From the NCBI GenBank assembly GCA_964503455.1, contig CAZCZR010000004.1, positions 1-50,143 on the forward strand: a DNA stretch of 50,143 nt. The letters run 5' to 3'. Numbering within the stretch: the first letter of the stretch is position 1; each line of letters begins with the position of its first letter. The position numbers and the translations under genes were made by a program. Origin of the DNA: CAZCZR01 sp964503455. GTDB taxonomy: Bacteria; Bacillota; Clostridia; UBA1381. Under the pieces are notes generated by a model. It worked only from the letters and a program-made list of their open reading frames with translations. It searched no databases and had not been told where the DNA came from. This document shows positions 44,481 through 50,143 of this stretch, piece after piece.

Positions 44481-45248
44481 ATGAGAGAAAAATCAAGAAG
44501 AAGAGGTTTTTTCAGAGGATCAGGCTTTTACATAGCAGTATGCTGCTGTGTGCTTGCCATAGGAGTTATGGGATACCTCACTAACCGCTCCGATTATAGG
44601 GACAACGGCGATATAGCGTCGGAAACGACAGCGGAACCTGTATATACACCTTCCGGCACGCTTGCGCCGCTGTATACTCCCGATGCGGTAGCGGTCGACA
44701 GAGAAACTATCGTTTTGGAACCGGAGCCGACAAAAGCGCCGGAACCTACCGAAGCACCCGAAGAAGAAAGCGAACCGGACGAGCCTGCGTCAGCCGATGT
44801 TGTTGTAGACGAAAGCCTGATATATTCCGAGCCGGTCGCGGGTGAAACTGTGGAACAGTTCATTCTGCCGAATGACGGAGAGATACTATGCCATTACACT
44901 GACGCGCTTGTGTATAATGAGTATCTGGGCGATTGGAGAGCGCATAACGGAGTGGATCTTCGCGCAGAAGAGGGAAGTGATGTTATGGTCGCGGCTGCCG
45001 GTGTTGTAGAAAGCATAACGCAAGACTATCTCGGCACCACAATCACTGTAGATCATAAAAACGGCTATAAGACACGCTATTCAAATGTTGTGCCGAGAGA
45101 GGGTCTTAAAGCGGGAGATGAGATCGCCGAAAGCGAGCCGTTGGCAACGGTTGCCTCTGACGCTAAGGAAAACACCACGGATCCCCACATTCACTTTGAA
45201 ATGATCTCTGACGGCAAATATGTCAATCCGCTTGACTATACAAGCTGA
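44481..45248 (+). CDS. spoIIQ: SpoIIQ-like M23/LytM-domain sporulation protein
   Basis: 255 residues from ATG 44481 with AGGAGG (44470-44475). Basic N-terminus, one membrane helix (about 16-33), a Pro/Glu/Ala-rich linker, then a LytM domain from about 140. Zinc ligands H155 and D159 (HNGVDL) and H238 in HIH are all present, so it should be catalytically able, as in clostridial SpoIIQ and unlike the degenerate Bacillus one. SpoIIQ joins SpoIIIAH across the two forespore membranes. A sigma-F promoter supports the call. Confidence 0.85.
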   Translation: MREKSRRRGFFRGSGFYIAVCCCVLAIGVMGYLTNRSDYRDNGDIASETTAEPVYTPSGTLAPLYTPDAVAVDRETIVLEPEPTKAPEPTEAPEEESEPDEPASADVVVDESLIYSEPVAGETVEQFILPNDGEILCHYTDALVYNEYLGDWRAHNGVDLRAEEGSDVMVAAAGVVESITQDYLGTTITVDHKNGYKTRYSNVVPREGLKAGDEIAESEPLATVASDAKENTTDPHIHFEMISDGKYVNPLDYTS

Positions 45249-45251
45249 TTA

Positions 45252-45266
45252 CGGGGGCTTTGCCCC
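45252..45266. terminator. Short GC hairpin between convergent genes
   Basis: GGGGC-TTT-GCCCC just after the SpoIIQ-like stop. No clear T-run, so its terminator role is weak. Confidence 0.4.
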
Positions 45267-45300
45267 ATACATATTTCGTTATAAGCGCAAAATGAAAAGA

Positions 45301-46068
45301 TTACGCATTGTCCGGCAAGAACTCTGTCATATGCTGCCAATAGCGTTTCGGCATATGACTCATCCGGCATTTTTCATTATGGCGCGGCTTTATTTCTACC
45401 GTGTCATAAAACATCTTCCAGAGCCGGCGGTACTTTATTTCCTCATCCGAATACCTCAATACGGGCGCCGAGTCCACGTATCTTATATCACATTCCTTTC
45501 CGTTATAAAGCGCGCATTGACCGTGGGTCAGATCATTTATCATCCACGGGATGCACGGGAGCCTGTCACGGAAGTGACCCATTATAAGAGGCAAAACATC
45601 GCACACGGGAGAAATCTCGGCGTAAAGCGCCCCATTTGAAAGCTCCGAAAACCTCAAAAATTCTTTGTGCAGATGAGCTTCGTTGGATACGCGCTTTGCC
45701 GTGTCGTTCACTCGCCTGATAATATCCGACGTAAGGTAGGAATCGGTGTTTTTGCCGAGCTTGAAGCCGAGGCGCAAATATTGAAGCAGAAGCGTTTCTT
45801 TGTCGGGCAGATCGGATAAAAAGGCGCAGAATGTGTTATATCTTGACCGTGGCGAAATCTTACTGCCGACAGCTGCATATACCTTAGCCGACTTTACCTG
45901 ATCGGTACAAACATGGTATATATCGCAGAATAGCTGCTGCTGAACATTATCTCCGTCCGCTGCCATTTCAAGAGGATCCTCATGCCGATAGAACGCCGCG
46001 TGTACGGCGCTTAGAAACCCGTCAAAGGTTCCGTCGTAAACATAGATCACATCTCTCCTGTCAGACAT
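45301..46068 (-). CDS. TIGR03915/DUF4130-family putative DNA repair protein
   Basis: 255 residues beginning MSDRRDVIYVYDGTFDGFL. This is the SAM-protein partner family, always next to the radical-SAM gene upstream; the body includes PLIMGHFRDRLPCIPWMINDLTHGQCALYNG near the C-terminal half. The C-terminal region resembles uracil-DNA-glycosylase-like folds in family descriptions, but no active-site residue can be assigned here. It overlaps the radical-SAM gene by 22 bases. Confidence 0.8.
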   Translation of the reverse strand: MSDRRDVIYVYDGTFDGFLSAVHAAFYRHEDPLEMAADGDNVQQQLFCDIYHVCTDQVKSAKVYAAVGSKISPRSRYNTFCAFLSDLPDKETLLLQYLRLGFKLGKNTDSYLTSDIIRRVNDTAKRVSNEAHLHKEFLRFSELSNGALYAEISPVCDVLPLIMGHFRDRLPCIPWMINDLTHGQCALYNGKECDIRYVDSAPVLRYSDEEIKYRRLWKMFYDTVEIKPRHNEKCRMSHMPKRYWQHMTEFLPDNA

Positions 46069-47327
46069 TTTATCCCATCCTCTCTCGCAGGTTCGTCAAA
46101 AAGACTCATTTGCCCGTATCCGCTGCCGTCGGAAAGCAAAAGCGGAGTTATAAGCTCCTGACGAAGCCATATGCCACCGTATGTTTTCCCGCCGCAGGTT
46201 ATAAAATATTTTGCCCGCTTCATTGAAATCCGCATCTTTTTTAAATCTTCAAAGTTCAGCCTTGCTGTACGGCGCGCCTTTACTATCTTAAGCGCCGATC
46301 TTACGCCGATGCCCGGCACGCGCAGTATCATCTCATAAGGTGCGCGGTTGATCTCGACAGGGAACAATTCAAGGTGGCGCAGCGCCCAGTCGCATTTCGG
46401 GTCTATAAGGTTGTTAAAGCTCGGATGTTCCTCGTCAAGCAATTCCGATGCCGTGAATCCGTAATAGCGAAGCAGCCAGTCCGCCTGATACAGCCGATGT
46501 TCCCGAAGCAGCGGAGGAGCCGTCACAGGCAGCAGCGGATTTGTGCCGATAGGGATATAAGCCGAATAATAAACACGTTTCAGACCGAAGCGGTTGTAGA
46601 GATTCTCGGACAGGGTGAGAATTTGTTTGTCGCTTTCCGGCGTTGCGCCGATGATCATCTGTGTGCTTTGACCGGCGGGCGCGAATTGAGGCGCGTGTTT
46701 ATATACCGCAAGCTCGTGCTTTGATTCGATTATTGCGGAGGATATTTTTTTCATCGGAGAAAGTATCGCCTGTTTTGTTTTTTGCGGCGCGAACACAGCC
46801 AAAGACTTGCTTGAAGGCAGTTCTATATTGACGCTCATCCTGTCCGCCAAAGCTCCGAGCGCCGTTATAAGCTCCGTTGCCGCGCCCGGAATAGCCTTGG
46901 CGTGTATGTAGCCGTTAAAGCGGTATTCGTTCCTCAATATGGAAAGACATTCTATCATGCGCAGAGCCGTATTGTCGGGAGTGCCTATTATTCCGGAGCT
47001 TAAAAACAGTCCTTCTATATAGTTGCGCTTGTAAAAATGTATTGTGAGATCCGCTATCTCGCGCGGCTCAAATGTCGCGCGCCTTACATCGTTTGAACGC
47101 CTGTTCACACAGTATTGGCAGTCATACGCACAGGCGTTCGACATAAGTATTTTCAAAAGAGAAATACATCTTCCGTCCGCCGAAAAACTGTGGCATATGC
47201 CGCACTTTGCCGCATTTCCTATACCATCCGGCGTATTGCGCCTGTCGCTGCCGCTTGAAGCGCATGAAGCGTCGTATTTCGCCGCGGCTGATAATATTTC
47301 AAGTTTTTCAAATACGCTCTGCTCCAT
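46047..47327 (-). CDS. Putative DNA modification/repair radical-SAM protein (TIGR03916)
   Basis: 426 residues from ATG 47327 (GAGGAGG upstream; earlier in-frame ATGs overlap the ribosome site or lie before it). N-terminal AKYDASCASSGSDRR, radical-SAM cysteines CAYDCQYC, extra cysteines CGICHSF before them, and a C-terminal helix-hairpin-helix DNA-binding motif LRVPGIGVRSALKIVKARR. Substrate unknown; the DNA-binding motif and the conserved partner suggest DNA lesion repair. Its promoter carries a LexA-like box. Confidence 0.87.
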   Translation of the reverse strand: MEQSVFEKLEILSAAAKYDASCASSGSDRRNTPDGIGNAAKCGICHSFSADGRCISLLKILMSNACAYDCQYCVNRRSNDVRRATFEPREIADLTIHFYKRNYIEGLFLSSGIIGTPDNTALRMIECLSILRNEYRFNGYIHAKAIPGAATELITALGALADRMSVNIELPSSKSLAVFAPQKTKQAILSPMKKISSAIIESKHELAVYKHAPQFAPAGQSTQMIIGATPESDKQILTLSENLYNRFGLKRVYYSAYIPIGTNPLLPVTAPPLLREHRLYQADWLLRYYGFTASELLDEEHPSFNNLIDPKCDWALRHLELFPVEINRAPYEMILRVPGIGVRSALKIVKARRTARLNFEDLKKMRISMKRAKYFITCGGKTYGGIWLRQELITPLLLSDGSGYGQMSLFDEPAREDGIKCLTGEM

Positions 47328-47363
47328 CCGCAGCATCCTCCTCAAACGTTTGTTTATATACAC

Positions 47364-47392
47364 ATTATACCACCCAAACAGGTGTTTGTCAA
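47364..47392 (-). promoter_or_regulatory. Promoter of the radical-SAM repair operon
   Basis: Minus strand: -35 TTGACA (47392-47387), 17-base spacer, -10 TATAAT (47369-47364). Perfect consensus. The transcript leader also contains the palindrome CAAACGTTTG (47343-47352). Confidence 0.9.
47375..47388. promoter_or_regulatory. LexA/DinR-like box inside the promoter spacer
   Basis: Minus strand CAAACACCTGTTTG against the Bacillus SOS box CGAACRNRYGTTYG: 12 of 14 positions agree. It fills most of the region between -35 and -10, where a bound repressor would block RNA polymerase. Confidence 0.55.
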
Positions 47393-47413
47393 TAGTAAAA
47401 TGAAAAATTGATA

Positions 47414-47437
47414 TTGAATATTACGGTTGAATATTAC
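47414..47437 (+). repeat. Tandem 11-base direct repeat upstream of the LonB-type gene
   Basis: TTGAATATTAC at 47414-47424 and again at 47427-47437, two bases apart. Possible regulator site for either divergent gene. Confidence 0.5.
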
Positions 47438-47517
47438 AAGTATAAAGTGTTAATAATATACATGGTATATACGATCTGCATTCTTATATATGATTTGCGC
47501 GGAAAGGATGAGAGAAA

Positions 47518-48543
47518 ATGCAGCAGGTAATGAACATAATACAGTTTGCGATAACAATCATAATAGGAATATATTTTTTTTCGCAGCTTAAAGGCACGGG
47601 GAGTGTGCGTTCGGCGGTGGCGGAGGACTCAAAGCGCGAGTCGGAAAACATCAACAGGATGCGTCATGTAAGGCTGTCTGTGCCGCTTACGGAAAAGACA
47701 CGGCCGCATGATCTGTCCGAGATAATCGGTCAGGAAAACGGGATCAAAGCGCTGCGCGCCTGTATGTGCGGCAGGAATCCGCAGCATATACTTATTTACG
47801 GACCGCCGGGAGTGGGCAAGACCGCTGCGGCAAGGCTTATGCTTGAGGAGGCAAAACGCTCGGAGGGGACTCCGTTTAAACCGGATGCGCGTTTTGTGGA
47901 GGCTGACGCCACAACTATGCGCTATGATGAAAGAAGCATCGCCGACCCGCTTATAGGTTCGGTTCACGATCCCATATATCAGGGCGCCGGAGCCTATGGC
48001 AACGCCGGAATACCTCAGCCAAAGCCCGGAGCTGTGTCAAAGGCTCACGGCGGCGTGCTGTTCATAGATGAGATCGGCGAGCTGAATACAGTACAAATGA
48101 ACAAGCTTTTAAAGGTGCTTGAGGACAGATGCGTGTATTTTGAAAGCGCATATTATTCCGAGCATAACAAAAACATACCGCTTTATATCCATGATATTTT
48201 CCAAAACGGTATGCCGGCTGATTTCAGACTTATAGGCGCTACAACTCGAAAGCCGGAGGAGATCCCCGAAGCCGTGAGATCACGTTGTATGGAGATATAT
48301 TTTAATCCTCTTACGTATAAGGATATTCTCACCATAGTCAAAAACGCAGCCAAAAGCCTTGATATAGAAATAGAAGAAAACTGCCTTGAAATGATAGCGG
48401 CATATTCCAAAAACGGCAGAGACGGAGTAAGAATACTTGAGCTTATCGCCGGCGTTTGCGAGATGAACAGGCGGCACGAGGCAAGCGCCGATGATGTAAA
48501 ATGGGTCATTGAAACGGGTCATTATAAGGTAAACAGGGCATAA
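47518..48543 (+). CDS. lonB: LonB-type AAA+ ATPase lacking the Lon protease domain
   Basis: 341 residues, against about 550 for Bacillus LonB. N-terminal membrane segment (about 5-21), linker, then an AAA+ module with Walker A GPPGVGKT (95-102), Walker B GVLFIDEIGE, YQGAGAYGNAGIPQPKPGAVSKAHGG-type LonB insert and sensor arginine region AVRSRCMEI. It ends at HYKVNRA, just before the position where the Ser-Lys protease domain starts in full LonB. No homologous continuation is visible in any frame downstream. Probably truncated by rearrangement; a bona fide protease-free ATPase is the alternative. Ribosome site GGAAAGGATGAG. Confidence 0.82.
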   Translation: MQQVMNIIQFAITIIIGIYFFSQLKGTGSVRSAVAEDSKRESENINRMRHVRLSVPLTEKTRPHDLSEIIGQENGIKALRACMCGRNPQHILIYGPPGVGKTAAARLMLEEAKRSEGTPFKPDARFVEADATTMRYDERSIADPLIGSVHDPIYQGAGAYGNAGIPQPKPGAVSKAHGGVLFIDEIGELNTVQMNKLLKVLEDRCVYFESAYYSEHNKNIPLYIHDIFQNGMPADFRLIGATTRKPEEIPEAVRSRCMEIYFNPLTYKDILTIVKNAAKSLDIEIEENCLEMIAAYSKNGRDGVRILELIAGVCEMNRRHEASADDVKWVIETGHYKVNRA

Positions 48544-48739
48544 ATTCAGACTCCATATTATTCCCGTTTTCTTTTTGATTGCAGTATATCGCATTTTCCG
48601 CCGGGGCAAGTTTAAAAAACAACGACCCAAGGGATGCTTTCGCTGCTATGCCCATGTGTGTTTCCCGCCATAAAGAATATGCAGAACGCTCATCCGCCCG
48701 ATTTCCCGCCGTAGGGGATGGCAGAACTTTATCGTCAAC
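48544..48739. other. Short gap without recognisable gene
   Basis: Between the truncated LonB frame and the decayed response regulator. No convincing hairpin, ORF or lonB remnant seen. Confidence 0.4.
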
Positions 48740-49801
48740 GATAGGAACATTTCATAACGCGCTTTCTTTCGCTCTTGTAAGCTGTCATACAGCGCCTCTA
48801 ACTCGGTGCGGCAGGTTATGAATATCCTGCCAAGCTTCGGGTCAAAGTGAGAGCCGAGAGATTCCCAAATTATCCCGAAAGCCTTGTCATAGCTGAACGC
48901 CTCCTTTTTGTAGGCGTTTGCTCACAAGAGCGTCAAAAACATCCGCAAGCGCCATAATACGCGCCTCAACCGGAATATCATCTCCCGATATACCCCGTGG
49001 GGGTAGCCAGTGCCGTCCCATTTTTCGTGGTGATAGTGGGCGATATTCACGGCGATTTTTACAAATTCATCTTCCTCCACGCCATCAAGTATTTGTTTTA
49101 CTATCCTTGCTCCATTTTCGGAATGTTTTTTATTTCCATGTATTCCTCATCGGTAAAATTCCCCCGCTTGCGGAGTATCCTGTCATCGACTGCAACTTTC
49201 CCAAATCGGCGCGCATCACCGTTTTAAGAAAGCTTTTTGAAAGCCCGTAAGGCGGCAAGGAAAGCTTTCCCGCAAAGGTCTCGACTACCATGCTTGCACG
49301 CTTTATGTGTCCGCCTGTGCTGTTGTTGCGGCTTTCCACCATAGTCGCCATGCCCAAAAACTATCCTCTGCTGTATCTGACTTATTATATGCTGAGTTCT
49401 CTCTTCCGGCTTTTCGGCAAGATTTTTCTGCAGGTCATCAAGCTCCGGTATGCGGCTTGTTCGGGAACGGATAACATTGAGTACAAAGGGCTTTGCGATA
49501 AAGTCCATCGCACCGGCTTCCAAGGCAGCGGCTTTTGGTTTCCGCGTTACTGTCAGCAGTGAGAAAGATTATGGGGATATCTGTTCGCTCCTTGTTTTCC
49601 CGAATTTTTTTTCAGAACTTCAAAGACGTCCATTTCGGGCATATCTATGTCAAAAAGTATACGTCCGAGGAATTGCTTTCAAGAAATTTCAGCGCCTGTG
49701 CGCCCGACATCACCGCTGTGACCTTATACTCGTCGTTAAAGGGTGAATTTAGCCACTGAAAGAGTTGTTTTATTGTCGTCAACAACAAGAATATGTTTCA
49801 T
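48740..49801 (-). pseudogene. Response regulator with HD-GYP domain, frameshifted
   Basis: From ATG 49801 the receiver domain reads MKHILVVDDNKTTLSVAKF, then hits a stop after a frameshift near 49740. The continuation is recoverable only by changing frame several times: MSGAQALKFLE, LFDIDMPEMDVFEVL, TDIPIIFLTAD, then AAALEAGAMDFIAKPF (the PF after the switch lysine). The C-terminal half carries HSENGARIVKQILDGVEEDEF, HYHHEKWDGTGYP, and EARIMALADVFDAL, the HD-GYP signature of cyclic-di-GMP phosphodiesterases, also in several frames. A dead gene, unless sequencing errors are dense here. Confidence 0.75.
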
Positions 49802-49814
49802 AGTTCACACTCCG

Positions 49815-50143
49815 TCAGGTATCATTTCTGACAAAAAGAACCCCAAAAGTGTTTGACCCACAGTTGCTCGAAATTGTAGCAGAAGCCTTTTTGCGTATCA
49901 GCTTGTCAAAATAGCATTTGCTTTCTATATCGGTTTCAATTTGATTCAGCATTTTCATGCTGCACCCCACATATGTAATAAAAGCTCTCTTTTTATCAAT
50001 TTTATCGGGATTTTTCAGTTCCCTTTGAATATACCGGACGCAGGCCTTTCTGTATTTCCCTGAGCCTATGGTCATTGAAGTGCTTTTCAGAGCGTGTACC
50101 TCAATAACATAATTTTTCCAGGACTTCTCATCAAACAGCTTTT
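49815..50143 (-). pseudogene. Chimeric frame: HPt-like segment joined to DegV C-terminus (partial)
   Basis: The frame enters from the right edge as KLFDEKSWKNYVIEVHALKS, a histidine-phosphotransfer helix (His in HALKS), and runs on through TSMTIG. Without a stop it continues as SGKYRKACVRYIQRELKNP and later KKRAFITYVGCS, ending in ASATISSNCG and GVLFVRN, which match the last about 80 residues of fatty-acid-binding DegV proteins. The join lies near 50068. The two parts belong to unrelated families, so this looks like a recombination scar. It ends 14 bases before the response-regulator start. The N-terminal part lies outside the window. Confidence 0.65.

Overview
The window is chromosomal DNA of an anaerobic, endospore-forming member of the Firmicutes (class Clostridia in the broad sense). 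The evidence is gene content: SpoIVA, a SpoIIQ-type LytM protein and a LonB-type ATPase point to sporulation. Pyruvate formate-lyase with its activase, plus the start of a 2-oxoacid:acceptor oxidoreductase gamma subunit, point to fermentation. A tryptophan T-box and the order yicC-remA-gmk-rpoZ-priA-def-fmt-yugP-rsmB-rlmN-prpC-prkC-rsgA-rpe-thiN are typical of Clostridia. I cannot name genus or species. No rRNA, tRNA, CRISPR array or intact insertion sequence was seen.

Layout. 1-800: start of an oxidoreductase subunit on the minus strand, a frameshifted small membrane protein and a regulatory gap. 822-3738: a polysaccharide chain-length/tyrosine-kinase pair and a secreted stalk-type protein, closed by a strong terminator. 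3833-8014: minus-strand operon nusB, TsaD-like M22 protein, xseA, xseB, ispA, DUF212 protein. 8194-11072: strong promoter, structured leader or RNA candidate, dut, a ROK glucokinase and an Asp-box protein. 11111-17898: complete tryptophan operon trpEGDCFBA under a promoter and a T-box whose specifier reads UGG. 17987-36474: a long run of co-directional, often overlapping housekeeping genes from an alpha/beta hydrolase through nucleotide, translation and signalling genes to rsgA, a fused rpe-thiN gene, a cysteine desulfurase, thiI and cinA. 36547-38816: spoIVA and an anchored lipoprotein. 38817-38910: a hairpin-rich convergent gap.

39033-43650 is a minus-strand operon in which pyruvate formate-lyase is split into two genes: a 677-residue core with the two catalytic cysteines and an 80-residue protein with the glycyl-radical loop. 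They are followed by the activase and radA. A separate unit at 43847-44316 has its own promoter, a 32-codon ORF, a structured tail and a terminator. Next come a SpoIIQ-like gene under a textbook sigma-F promoter, and a two-gene radical-SAM/DUF4130 putative DNA-repair operon with a LexA-like box inside its promoter.

The right edge looks rearranged. A LonB-type ATPase lacks its protease domain, a response regulator/HD-GYP gene is full of frameshifts, and the last reading frame joins an HPt-like segment to the C-terminus of a DegV protein. The strongest candidates for something new are the split pyruvate formate-lyase, the Rpe-ThiN fusion and the small-ORF/RNA unit at 43.9-44.3 kb.
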